Shown: in pieces, positions 1 to 8,502 of the stretch | Layout of the letters: the number at the start of each line of letters is the position of its first letter | How positions within the stretch are numbered: position 1 is the first letter of the stretch | DNA from: Pseudomonadota bacterium | GTDB taxonomy: Bacteria; Pseudomonadota; Gammaproteobacteria; Steroidobacterales; JBCBZW01 | Length of the DNA stretch: 54,864 nucleotides | Reading direction: 5' to 3' | NCBI GenBank assembly: GCA_039193195.1 | Contig: JBCCWS010000038.1 | Coordinates: forward strand, 1 to 54,864 | Notes under the pieces: model-generated | Told to the model about the DNA's origin: nothing | What the model saw: only the letters and a program-made list of their open reading frames with translations | The model's database searches: none | Made by a program: the position numbers and the translations under genes

Positions 1-2788
1 CGCCGCCGCGCGCCGTCCCGGCGCGGTCACTCGGGGGACCTGCGACCAGGCGGAAGCCCACGAGGTTGAAGCGGACGTCGGCGTGGCCAGCGTCACGGCA
101 GGCGGAACGCAGGGGCCCGCCGAAGGAGTCCCACGAGCCACCGCGGAAGACGCGGTAGCCGCCAGCGTCCCCCGGGGGCGGATCGACCCGAGGATCGGTG
201 CCGTAGGGCGCCAAGTCCGTCGCGTCCGCGCACCATTCGTACACGTTGCCGTGCATCTGGTAGAGCCCCCAGCGATTCGGACGGAAGGAGGTCACGGGCA
301 CCGTTCCTTCTCTAACACGGAAATACTGCTTGTCTCCCTGGCGGGCCGCAGCGATGGCCTCAATGGGTACGTGGAGCCAAGCCGCCCACTCAGCGTCTGT
401 CGCCTCGCTCCCGAAGCGCTTCGCCACCTGCGATTTGGTGCTGTCGTGCTCAAGCGCGCTGCTGACGTAGTCGTAGCCGAGGAAGCGAGCATCGTCGAAG
501 GAGAGGTGATTCCCCCAGGAGAAGGCGCTGGGCGCGCCCGCGCGGCAGGCGTACTCCCACTCGGCTTCTGTTGGCAAGCGAAACTCGAGACCTTTGACCC
601 TGGAGTTAAGGGCGGGGAGGAAGCGCTCTTGGATATCGTCCCAACTCACATTCTCGACGGGACGCTCGTTGCCTGGGAAATGGCTGGAGTTCTCGCCAGC
701 GAGCGCGCTCCACAGTAATTGTGGGCAGGCGGTTTCCATCATCCAGAAGCCGCGCGTAAGGGTGACGTGGTGTTGCTCCTCGCGGTCCCAGCGGCCTAAC
801 GCGTTCGGAGGAGATCCCATCTGGAACTCGCCAGGGGGGATCCAGCGCAGGCGGATCGGAGGGACGTCGCCCGCTAGTTTCACCTCCATGATCGAGTCGG
901 GAGGGCCATCACCTTCCGTGAGCGTTGGGTAGGGGGCTCGACCCTGCGTCGGGGCGGGGAAGGTGGGGTGAAGTTGGTCGCGGTCTATCCAGGCGCCGGG
1001 GTTGCCCTTGAGGAACGCTTCGTGGGGGCCGCCAGCGGCGCACCATTGTACTTGGCGGTCGTCGTCGAGGGTGGCGATGACGCCTTCGGCCGTTTGTTCG
1101 ATGCGGATGGCCCAGGGGGGTTTGGCGAGGCGCTTGCCATGGACGACGTGCATCCCCGCACTGAGGCAGAACGGGTCACCGCCGCCCGAGAGTTCCTGCT
1201 CCGCCGGGGGTTTCAGCACAGCACGCCGAAACCCTTGCGACCACGACACCTCGTCGGCACCCTCAAAACGAAACCAGCTCAACCCTGAGGGGGTGGCCTC
1301 ATCGCCCTGCGTCAGCTTCAGCCGATCGCCAGCACACGTGACGGAGACCACCCCTTTGACGTCCTTCGCTGGGGTGGCCGTGAGAAAGCCCTCGGGCAAC
1401 TCCACACGCCCGTGCACCGCACCGCGCCGCAGGGCCTGCTCACACGCCACGCGCAGCGACTCGTTGAGCTGCCAAAAGCGCTCATTGCCCGCCTGGCGGA
1501 AAGCCAAGCGCCGCAGCCAGGCGTCCGTATAGGCCTGATCTTCCGGCGATTGCCTGCCCCGCGCCACCTCGGCTGCCAACATGCGTTCAAAGGCTCCCTC
1601 GTCGATATCGAGGCCCAGCTCACGCGCCCAAGCGTCCTCTTCCAGCAACGTCTGTGGCGACACCCCAGGCCGCAGCGCCGCCGCCACCTCACGCAATTCA
1701 TGGAGCGTGTCACGGCCCAGACGGGGCAACCCTTGCTGGTACCGCGCGCGGTGCCGCTCGAGCCCGCAGGCACCCGGCTCTTGCCACACGTCTGGGTGGT
1801 GCCACACCGCGCCCTCATCCTCAACGCTGCCCTTGAAGTAGCGGCGCCAAAAGCGCAGCAGCTCCGGCGAACACCACTGCACGCCCGACAGGCAAGTCAG
1901 CATCTTCTGCGTTGCGTCTGCGGCGGGCGCCACGACAGGCTCCCACGCGAAGCAGCCATCGATCTCACCCCAGCCCTGCGACGCATCACTAGGCGACCAC
2001 ACGGCAATGCGCACGCCCTGGTCGCGCCAGGCGCGGAAAGTCTGGCGCCAGCGCGCGTCCTGGGCGCCCGCACAACCGAACGCCCCCAGCACCAATACCC
2101 AGGTACCGGCGCGAGGTCGAGGCCAACGCGCCCCGCCCCACAGCGTGCGTTTGTCCATGTGCAAGAGGCGATGGGTGCGAAGGCGGCTGGAGCCAAAGTG
2201 CCGCCGAAGAATCGCGCTAGCCGCCCGAAGGTCTGACCACCACGGCATGGTGAAGTAAGAGTATTCCTCGATGAGCAAGACGTCTCCGCTCTCCACCGCC
2301 GCCTCGATGGTGACGGAGCGCGTGGGCGTCTCGGCCCGCGAGAGGCTATGCAGCCATTGCGCGAGCTGTTGTTCACCAAGCGACGCGGGCGTGAGAGCGA
2401 TCCCCTCCGCCGCCGCGATGAGTTGGGGCGGTTTGAGGGCCGTCAGCTCTGGATCGAAGCCTGTTACGGAGGGAACGTCGTCGATGTCGGGGGACGACGG
2501 TGGCCATTCCGGCGCTGCCGTGACCTCGACTTGCGCCGCCTCGGGCCCGACCCGCTCGATGCGCTCGATGACGCAGAACACCGACGGACTGGCCATGGCA
2601 GGACGGGGATCAGGCGGCGGTGGCTCCGGGTCCTTGCCTCCAGTCTCCGGCTCCGGCGGTGGGGGCTTTGGCGAGGCAACCCGCCTTGCGAACCCCGCTA
2701 GGCCAAGACACTCCGCGTCGGTGAGACCCGTGTCCTCGTGGCGCAGTCTCAGCAGCTCCGCGAAGGTCAATTGACTCTTGATGGCCAT
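1..2788 (-). CDS. Degenerate vWA-like + FGE-sulfatase (SUMF1) fold protein, partial at the left edge
   Basis: At least 929 codons, open through the left edge, so the C-terminus is missing. It starts with ATG at 2788, 14 nt after the stop of the AAA+ ATPase gene, and is surely in its operon. Seen in order: a short N-terminal helix, a Pro/Glu-rich linker (about residues 35-60), an alpha/beta segment (about 165-290) that resembles a von Willebrand A fold but has EEYSYFT where a DxSxS metal site would be, a helical middle region, and from about 630 a formylglycine-generating-enzyme/SUMF1 domain with its hallmarks IPPGEFQMGSP, RLPTEAEWEYACRAG and FRGGSW. In active FGE two cysteines follow GGS-x; here the stretch reads GGSWDSFGGPLRSACRD, so neither is in place. 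The domain is therefore probably a C-type-lectin-like binding module and not an oxidase. Function unknown; context suggests the sensor or target-binding part of a TIR/AAA+ conflict system. Confidence 0.8.
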   Translation of the reverse strand, partial: MAIKSQLTFAELLRLRHEDTGLTDAECLGLAGFARRVASPKPPPPEPETGGKDPEPPPPDPRPAMASPSVFCVIERIERVGPEAAQVEVTAAPEWPPSSPDIDDVPSVTGFDPELTALKPPQLIAAAEGIALTPASLGEQQLAQWLHSLSRAETPTRSVTIEAAVESGDVLLIEEYSYFTMPWWSDLRAASAILRRHFGSSRLRTHRLLHMDKRTLWGGARWPRPRAGTWVLVLGAFGCAGAQDARWRQTFRAWRDQGVRIAVWSPSDASQGWGEIDGCFAWEPVVAPAADATQKMLTCLSGVQWCSPELLRFWRRYFKGSVEDEGAVWHHPDVWQEPGACGLERHRARYQQGLPRLGRDTLHELREVAAALRPGVSPQTLLEEDAWARELGLDIDEGAFERMLAAEVARGRQSPEDQAYTDAWLRRLAFRQAGNERFWQLNESLRVACEQALRRGAVHGRVELPEGFLTATPAKDVKGVVSVTCAGDRLKLTQGDEATPSGLSWFRFEGADEVSWSQGFRRAVLKPPAEQELSGGGDPFCLSAGMHVVHGKRLAKPPWAIRIEQTAEGVIATLDDDRQVQWCAAGGPHEAFLKGNPGAWIDRDQLHPTFPAPTQGRAPYPTLTEGDGPPDSIMEVKLAGDVPPIRLRWIPPGEFQMGSPPNALGRWDREEQHHVTLTRGFWMMETACPQLLWSALAGENSSHFPGNERPVENVSWDDIQERFLPALNSRVKGLEFRLPTEAEWEYACRAGAPSAFSWGNHLSFDDARFLGYDYVSSALEHDSTKSQVAKRFGSEATDAEWAAWLHVPIEAIAAARQGDKQYFRVREGTVPVTSFRPNRWGLYQMHGNVYEWCADATDLAPYGTDPRVDPPPGDAGGYRVFRGGSWDSFGGPLRSACRDAGHADVRFNLVGFRLVAGPPSDRAGTARGG

Positions 2789-2802
2789 TCGTTGGCGCCG
2801 CG

Positions 2803-3792
2803 CTAGAGGGACTTCTCCAAGACTAGTTCCGAGAGTTCCGTGATGGCGGCATCGGGACCGTCAGCAAACTCGATGCCCCCGAGGGCGTTCAGCAAGTCGA
2901 GATACTCGGCCACGCCGGGGGGTTTGTGCGCTGGGGATTGCTGCTGGCGTAAGTTGACGATCGCCTCGGCTGCTTTGCGTCTCACAGGCTTCTTCACTTG
3001 GCTGGCATTACCGATCTTGCGTTTGGCGTTGGCGTCGCCAATGGACGTGAGGTAATCGATCAGGCCATCGTCTTCGGGCAGGGTCATGTCGAGCACGAGG
3101 CAACGACGCATGAAGGCAACGGGAAGCTGGCGCTCGTTGTTCGAGGTGATGAGCACGAGGGGCTTGCGAGGCATCTCGTCTTGGCCATCGATATCGTTGG
3201 GTAGGGTGAAATCACCGTTGCCCAGGATCTCCAGAAGGCCGTTGGGGAGGCGGGAGTCCGCTTTGTCGATTTCGTCGATCAGCAGGACCAGCCCCGCATC
3301 ACGCTGCTTGTCGTTTCGTGGATAGAGGTAGGGGCAGGTGTCCGTACCGGCCTTCGTGCACAACGTGGCCGCCGAGCCGGGACGGTAGGCCCACCACAGC
3401 GGCCCAGGGCGAAGAAAGCGCTCGTGGGCCAACTCCGGCGGGAGTGCCGTGGCGCTGCCGCCTGCCCCCGCCGCGCCCAGCAGCTGCGCGGTGGCAAGAC
3501 GGGCCACCGCGTCGAATTCCCAAAGCAGATCTGAATAGTCCGTTTGCGGCTGGGTGTTGATGCTCACAAATTGCCATTGGAGAGCGTGAGCGACGGCATG
3601 AGCGAGCTGGCTCTTGCCAACGCCAGCTTCGCCTCGCACGAGCAACGGCCGCCCTACATGCCACGCAGCGACGACGGCCTTGAAGTCCCTCGCCTTGCCC
3701 TGGTGCGCGGCGGCGGGCCAGCTCCCGGCCTTGCTGAGCGCCATGGGATTATCGAGGGGGAAATCATTTAGTTGCATGGTGCGCTCAACCAT
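2803..3792 (-). CDS. MoxR-type AAA+ ATPase
   Basis: 329 residues. Clear AAA+ core: Walker A GEAGVGKS (about residues 54-61), Walker B LLIDEIDK, sensor-1 TSNNERQLP and an arginine pair in FMRRC. The insert between Walker A and B and the DLLWEFDA segment are typical of the MoxR/RavA branch, whose members remodel partner proteins and usually work with a vWA-domain protein. The start at 3792 overlaps the 3' end of the TIR gene by 8 nt; a second ATG at 3777 is also possible, and neither has a strong Shine-Dalgarno. It lies between the TIR gene and the vWA-like/FGE gene in one transcript, so it is likely the NTP-driven switch between a sensor and a TIR effector. The family is certain, the biological role is inferred. 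Confidence 0.88.
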   Translation of the reverse strand: MVERTMQLNDFPLDNPMALSKAGSWPAAAHQGKARDFKAVVAAWHVGRPLLVRGEAGVGKSQLAHAVAHALQWQFVSINTQPQTDYSDLLWEFDAVARLATAQLLGAAGAGGSATALPPELAHERFLRPGPLWWAYRPGSAATLCTKAGTDTCPYLYPRNDKQRDAGLVLLIDEIDKADSRLPNGLLEILGNGDFTLPNDIDGQDEMPRKPLVLITSNNERQLPVAFMRRCLVLDMTLPEDDGLIDYLTSIGDANAKRKIGNASQVKKPVRRKAAEAIVNLRQQQSPAHKPPGVAEYLDLLNALGGIEFADGPDAAITELSELVLEKSL

Positions 3793-5203
3793 CAGGCATC
3801 AGGGTTTTGGCGAATCGTTCTACTTCATCGCGAATGTTAGCGCCATCGAGCTCCGGACACAGGGGCTGGATGGCGCCCGCGCGGCCCGATTCGATGCCCA
3901 ACTCGATCACCAGCAGCAGTGGCAGCTCGAACTTGAGGCGATCTAGCGTGCTGCGGTGGTTGATCGCGCTGTCCTTCTCCACCAGCAAGAAGCGGGGCAG
4001 CCCCTCCTCGCGGTTGCTTTCCATCTGATGCCGCAGGCGACCGATCATCTCGGTGCGGTCTGCCGGAACGTCTTCGTGAGGCAGTTCGCTCTGCCAGATC
4101 AACTTGATCTGCGCATCGACAATATCGCCCCGTGCGGCTTCCGACGTCACGGTGGGGTAGCGCCCGCGACTCATCAATCGTCCGTCGCGCAACTCCATGT
4201 CACCCACCGGGTTCTCATGGGTGCGAGCGCTCAGCACGAACGCAACCTCCGTATCGCGCGGATCGGCGATGACGAGTAGCGACGGCTCGTCGTGGGCCTC
4301 CCGCAAGTGAGGAGTGAGGTCGTTGCGGAACACCGACAACAACAACAGCGCGACAAGTTCACTGAGGCGCTCCCGCATTTCCTCGACTTCAAGGGAGCGA
4401 CGACGCATGTATTGGCGCAAGGCGCGCCGGCTCTGCCGCAAGCGGGTGCTGCCATCCAGCTGCATGAGCACGCGAGCCACCTGCGACTCCGTCGCCTGAC
4501 GGCTGCGAAGCGCACTGACGAATTCCGTGGCGACATCCGCGTGTTGGCGAAGGAAGTCGCTCAGGGCGAACTCACACGCTAATCGGTAGTCCTCATCGCC
4601 CGGCACATCCACGACAAACTGCATGCGCTCCGCGTAGCGCGTAGCGTCCTGGTACACGCGCTCGATCTCAGTGGGCTCATCGGCGCCCGTAGGTGGCGTG
4701 GGCCCATCGAGTGCTCGGATCGGCAGGGAGGCGAGAAACTCCAGCGTAGCGGGCAGTAGCTCGATGATCTCATCGGCACGCTCTTTGTGTGCCGGGTACT
4801 TGGTGCCGAAGTCACGCCAGTAGTCGAGCTGAGTGCGTTGGTAGGTGCCTAGGAGGTAGTCGTCGAACTTCTCGACGTCTTCTGGCCAACCACCGATGGA
4901 CACAAAGATCCCGTGATACTGGGGGGCCTTGTGGGCGCGGATGAACCGGGTGAGTTCTCGTAGGCACCAAACACTGCGGAAGTAGTTCTCGCTCAGCAGG
5001 AAGACGGCGAGGGGGGACGTGGTCAGGCGATGGATGAAGCCCTCGATAGCCTCGTAGCGCTCGACGCCCTCCCCGGATTCCGGCGCGTCGTCGTAGATGA
5101 GCTGCTGGCCGTTGGCCTCGAAATGCGCCTTGAGCGCTTGGCCGGCAGGCGGCAGATTGCCGGCCTCGCGGGCGTACGATACGTATGGCTTGACGTCTAC
5201 CAT
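3785..5203 (-). CDS. TIR-domain effector-like protein
   Basis: 472 residues. The N-terminal 150 residues form a TIR domain: first strand KPYVSYAR, the strand LAVFLLSENYF, then SVWCLREL, where E83 occupies the position of the catalytic glutamate of NADase-type TIR domains. The middle (about 190-300) is helical and Arg-rich; the C-terminal 170 residues look like an alpha/beta domain I cannot name. No signal peptide or membrane segment, so it should be cytosolic. First gene of a three-gene operon with a MoxR ATPase and an FGE-fold protein. TIR domains in such settings commonly degrade NAD+ or make a cyclic ADP-ribose signal on infection; here that is inference from fold and neighbours. Start ATG 5203 has a modest AGGGA upstream. 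Confidence 0.85.
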   Translation of the reverse strand: MVDVKPYVSYAREAGNLPPAGQALKAHFEANGQQLIYDDAPESGEGVERYEAIEGFIHRLTTSPLAVFLLSENYFRSVWCLRELTRFIRAHKAPQYHGIFVSIGGWPEDVEKFDDYLLGTYQRTQLDYWRDFGTKYPAHKERADEIIELLPATLEFLASLPIRALDGPTPPTGADEPTEIERVYQDATRYAERMQFVVDVPGDEDYRLACEFALSDFLRQHADVATEFVSALRSRQATESQVARVLMQLDGSTRLRQSRRALRQYMRRRSLEVEEMRERLSELVALLLLSVFRNDLTPHLREAHDEPSLLVIADPRDTEVAFVLSARTHENPVGDMELRDGRLMSRGRYPTVTSEAARGDIVDAQIKLIWQSELPHEDVPADRTEMIGRLRHQMESNREEGLPRFLLVEKDSAINHRSTLDRLKFELPLLLVIELGIESGRAGAIQPLCPELDGANIRDEVERFAKTLMPDG

Positions 5204-5416
5204 CGAGCGTCCCTGCTGCTTGAACTGCTTAGAGTAGCGTGTTTCCTAGCGGGATGATTTCGCACTCGACCTCACTTGCAAAGCTCGCTGGAAACGCTAA
5301 TTCACCCCCGCGCCACCCCTGCATGCAGCAAAACCCACTCCCTCACCGCCGAGTCCTCGTCCGTCCGCCGCAGCTAGCTGCGCAACATGAACGCCTTGTC
5401 CCCGCGCTGCCGCCCG

Positions 5417-5608
5417 TTACGTGATCGATGCGCCAAGCAGCCCATCCAGTGGGCTCGCCTCGCCGCCCTCACCCAGCCACGCCTGCTCCTCCTCACGCTC
5501 CAGCAGCCCGCGACGCTCCAGGTGGCGACCGGCGGGCACCTCTCGGATGACGCTCTGCACCATTTCGATATTCGAATCGGACACCCCGAGGCGTTCGTTT
5601 TCGAACAA
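5417..5608 (-). CDS. Possible small ORF divergent from the NtrC-type regulator
   Basis: A 63-codon reading frame from a TTG at 5608 to TAA at 5417 (or 49 residues from an internal ATG). It is rich in Glu, Arg and Leu, with GC-rich third positions typical of coding DNA here, and includes the stretch MVQSVIREVPAGRH. It fills part of the 426-nt gap between the TIR gene and the regulator. No family recognised, no strong ribosome-binding site, and it may be only antisense-looking spacer sequence. The rest of the gap (5204-5416) holds the presumed TIR-operon promoter region and nothing else I can recognise. Confidence 0.2.
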   Translation of the reverse strand: MFENERLGVSDSNIEMVQSVIREVPAGRHLERRGLLEREEEQAWLGEGGEASPLDGLLGASIT

Positions 5609-5629
5609 GCGTGCGGTAGAGTCCCCGCC

Positions 5630-6985
5630 ATGCCAGGCCAGGGAACCTTCCTCGTCATCGACGACGACGCCGACGTGCTCACCACCGCGCGTCTGCTGCT
5701 GCGCCGCCACTTCGGCCGCATCCTCACCACCGACGACCCGAGCCGCATCGAGGCCCTCATGGGCAGCGAGCGCATCGACGTCTTCCTCCTCGACATGAAC
5801 TTCGCGATCGGCGACAACACCGGCGCGGACGGCCTGCGCTGGCTCAAGCGCATCCTGGAGATCGACCCCGACGCGGTGGTGGTGCTGATGACGGCCTTCG
5901 GCGATCTCGACACCGCCGTAACCGCCATGCGCGAGGGGGCCGCCGACTTCGTGCTCAAGCCCTGGCAGAACGACAAGCTGGTCGCCACCCTCGGCGTGGC
6001 CCTCGCCCTGCGCGAATCGCGCACGCGCCTCGCCGCCCTCGCCCACCCCCAGCCCATCGACGACTTCGTGGCCACGTCAGCGTCGATGCACGAGGTGCTG
6101 CGAACGGTCGAACGCGTGGCCCCCACCGACGCGACGGTGTTGATCCGCGGCGAGAACGGCACGGGCAAGGAGGTGATCGCGCGGGCCATCCACGCCTTGT
6201 CGCCGCGGGCCAACCGTCCCCTGGTCGCCGTCGACCTGGGCGCGATCCCCGAACACCTCTTCGAGAGCGAGCTCTTCGGCCACCGAAAGGGCGCGTTCAC
6301 CGACGCCAAGCAAGACCGAGCGGGGCGCTTCCAAGCTGCGCAAGGCGGCACCCTGTTTCTGGATGAGTTAGGTAATCTCCCACTGGCCCTGCAGACGCGT
6401 CTCCTGCGCGTGCTGGAGAGCCGCGAGGTGGTACCGCTCGGCGCCGACACGCCCGTACCTGTGGACGTGCGACTCCTGGCGGCCACCAATCAGGATCTCG
6501 AGAAGATGGTGGCCGAGGGTCGCTTTCGCGAAGACCTGCTCTACCGCCTCAACACGATCGAGGTGCGCCTCCCGCCACTGCGTGAACGCCTCGAGGATCT
6601 GCCGCCCCTCATCGAACACCTCACCCAGCTGCACGCCCGCAAGTACCGCCTGACGGCACGCCCGCCGAGTGATGCGGCCCTGGCCGCCCTGCGCGCCCAC
6701 CGCTGGCCGGGGAACGTGCGTGAGCTCTCCCACGCAGTCGAACGCGCACTGATCCTCGGCGCTGGCGATCAGTTGGAGGTACAGGACTTCAACCTCCCCG
6801 GTGCTGCGCCCGCCAGCCCGACCTCGCCACCGCCCCCCTCGGGCAACCTGAACCTCGAGGAAAACGAACGGCGCCTGGTCAAGACCGCCCTGAGCCAAGC
6901 GGACGGCAGCGTGGCCGACGCGGCCCGCGCCCTCGGCATCACCCGCGCCGCCCTCTACCGGCGCATGCGGAAGTTCGACCTGTGA
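5630..6985 (+). CDS. NtrC-family sigma54-type response regulator
   Basis: 451 residues from ATG 5630; the frame is open 243 nt further upstream but that part lacks homology and the receiver begins at once after this ATG. Receiver domain with VIDDDAD acidic pocket, phosphoacceptor Asp in FLLDMNF and Lys in LKPW; AAA+ domain with Walker A GENGTGKE and Walker B GTLFLDELG; C-terminal Fis-type helix-turn-helix (GSVADAARALGITRAALYRRM). The loop that contacts sigma54 reads GAFTDA where GAFTGA is usual. Stop TGA overlaps the GTG start of the kinase gene, so both are translated together as a two-component pair. It should bind DNA in the cytosol and activate promoters on phosphorylation; targets unknown. 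Confidence 0.9.
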   Translation: MPGQGTFLVIDDDADVLTTARLLLRRHFGRILTTDDPSRIEALMGSERIDVFLLDMNFAIGDNTGADGLRWLKRILEIDPDAVVVLMTAFGDLDTAVTAMREGAADFVLKPWQNDKLVATLGVALALRESRTRLAALAHPQPIDDFVATSASMHEVLRTVERVAPTDATVLIRGENGTGKEVIARAIHALSPRANRPLVAVDLGAIPEHLFESELFGHRKGAFTDAKQDRAGRFQAAQGGTLFLDELGNLPLALQTRLLRVLESREVVPLGADTPVPVDVRLLAATNQDLEKMVAEGRFREDLLYRLNTIEVRLPPLRERLEDLPPLIEHLTQLHARKYRLTARPPSDAALAALRAHRWPGNVRELSHAVERALILGAGDQLEVQDFNLPGAAPASPTSPPPPSGNLNLEENERRLVKTALSQADGSVADAARALGITRAALYRRMRKFDL

Positions 6986-8289
6986 AGGCGCGCCTGCGGG
7001 CCCGCTTCCGCCTCCTGGCGACCCTGCAAGCCCTGCTCCTCGGCCTCACCCTGGCCCTGCTCGGCCTCGCCCTCACCAGCACGGATCACGTGGCCGTGCC
7101 CCTGGTGCTCGGGATCATCGCCACCTTCCAGCTGATGGCGTTGGTCCGTTTCGTCGAGCGCCACGTGGAGACGCTGGAGGAGTTCTTCTCCGCGGTGAAC
7201 TACGAGGACCTCGCCAAGCGCTTCGTCACAGACGATCTCGACGCCGAACTCAAGCGCGCCTTCAACCGCATCCTGGCCCGCTTCGGCGAAACCCGCGCCC
7301 AACGCGACTTGCAGGCGAACTACCTGGAAACGGTCGTACGCCACGTGCCGGTGCCCCTCATCGCGGTGCGCCACGACGGGTCCGTCACCTTCATGAACCA
7401 ACCGGCGCGCCGCCTGACGGGCATCACCGCCCTCGCCGATCTCAACGAGCTCTCCGCCCTCGACCCCGATCTCGCCGAGCGCATGCAGGCGATCGAACCT
7501 GGGGATCAGCGCCTGCTGCAAACCCGCCTGCGCGGCATTCCCGCCGAGCTGCGCGTGAGCGTCGCGCAGATCCGGTCGGAGGAAGGCACCGAGCGGATTT
7601 ATTCGCTGGAGAACCTCTCCGGTGAACTGAACGAGCGCGAGTCGACGGCCTGGCGCAACCTCATCCGCGTGCTCACCCACGAGATCATGAACACGCTCAC
7701 GCCCGTCACCTCCCTGGCCAACACCTGCGATGAGATGTTGGGGGAAGAGGACTCGATCGACGATGTGCGCGAGGCGATTCAAACCATCGCCCGGCGCAGC
7801 GAGGGCCTCATGGGTTTCGTCGCACGCTACCGCGAGGTGCTGCGGGTGCCCCGGCCCAAGGTGGAACGTCTGTCCGTGCACGAGGTGCTTCAGGCAGCGG
7901 TGCGCCTTAGCGACGACAAGCTGCGCGGCGTGGACGTGCAGCTATCGGTCACGCCCGAGGGCTTGCAGGTGAACGCCGACCCGCAGCTGCTGGACCAAGT
8001 GCTGATCAACCTGCTGAAGAACGCGACCGACGCCCTGGCCAGCGTCGATGGCCCACGGCTGGAGCTCACCGCCCGACTGCACCACGGACGCGTGATCATC
8101 GAGGTGACGGACAACGGCCCCGGCATCTCGAAGGAGGCGCTGGAGCAGATCTTCGTGCCCTTCTTCACCACCAAGCGCGAGGGCAGCGGTATCGGCCTGA
8201 GCCTCAGCCGGCAGATCATGAGCGCCCACGGCGGCGCGATATCCGTCAGCAGCGGGGAGCACGGCACCCAGGTCACCCTGGCTTTCTAG
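6982..8289 (+). CDS. NtrY-like membrane sensor histidine kinase
   Basis: 435 residues, GTG start overlapping the regulator stop by 4 nt. Two N-terminal transmembrane helices (about residues 8-30 and 35-53) with almost no periplasmic loop, a HAMP-like/linker segment, a PAS domain (about 110-150), the dimerisation box LTHEIMNTLTPV with the phosphorylatable His, and an ATPase domain with NLLKNATDAL, VTDNGPGI and GSGIGLSLS. Composition fits the NtrY/NtrB-like kinases that pair with NtrC-type regulators. With hardly any external domain, the signal is likely sensed in the membrane or cytosol. The TAG stop lies in the CTAG that borders an inverted-repeat element. Confidence 0.9.
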   Translation: MKARLRARFRLLATLQALLLGLTLALLGLALTSTDHVAVPLVLGIIATFQLMALVRFVERHVETLEEFFSAVNYEDLAKRFVTDDLDAELKRAFNRILARFGETRAQRDLQANYLETVVRHVPVPLIAVRHDGSVTFMNQPARRLTGITALADLNELSALDPDLAERMQAIEPGDQRLLQTRLRGIPAELRVSVAQIRSEEGTERIYSLENLSGELNERESTAWRNLIRVLTHEIMNTLTPVTSLANTCDEMLGEEDSIDDVREAIQTIARRSEGLMGFVARYREVLRVPRPKVERLSVHEVLQAAVRLSDDKLRGVDVQLSVTPEGLQVNADPQLLDQVLINLLKNATDALASVDGPRLELTARLHHGRVIIEVTDNGPGISKEALEQIFVPFFTTKREGSGIGLSLSRQIMSAHGGAISVSSGEHGTQVTLAF

Positions 8290-8450
8290 TGTCCTGTCCC
8301 GTAAGTTCGTTGAAGAAGTCGCACGGGGCTTTTTGCTCCTAGGCGCGGCGCGAGGACGAGCGTGGCAGGCCCCACGGGAGGAGGAGCAACGTGCCTAGGG
8401 GTAAAAAGTACCCGCGAATTCTTTAACGAACTTACGGGACAGGACACTCG
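8286..8450. repeat. MITE-like inverted-repeat element, copy 1
   Basis: About 160 bp with nearly perfect terminal inverted repeats of 29 nt (left from about 8289, right ending about 8447; one mismatch). The inner halves also pair imperfectly, so the unit is one long imperfect palindrome; it encodes nothing credible. A second copy in opposite orientation lies at the right edge of the window (54718 onward). The left end abuts CTAG (8286-8289), the right end CTCG, suggesting a 4-bp target duplication that has drifted. Likely a non-autonomous transposable element; no transposase is present here. Confidence 0.75.
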
Positions 8451-8502
8451 GGCGCATCGGGCAAACTGTCGCGCTACGCTACGTTCGCCCCCGGAGACCC
8501 AC

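Noticed and set aside
5387-5629. N-terminal extension of the NtrC-type regulator
   Set aside because: The frame is open but the residues match no receiver N-terminus; ATG 5630 starts the domain directly.
8362-8502. N-terminal extension of the lipoprotein M1 peptidase
   Set aside because: It would be translated from the inverted-repeat element and destroy the lipoprotein signal; GTG 8503 is a better start.
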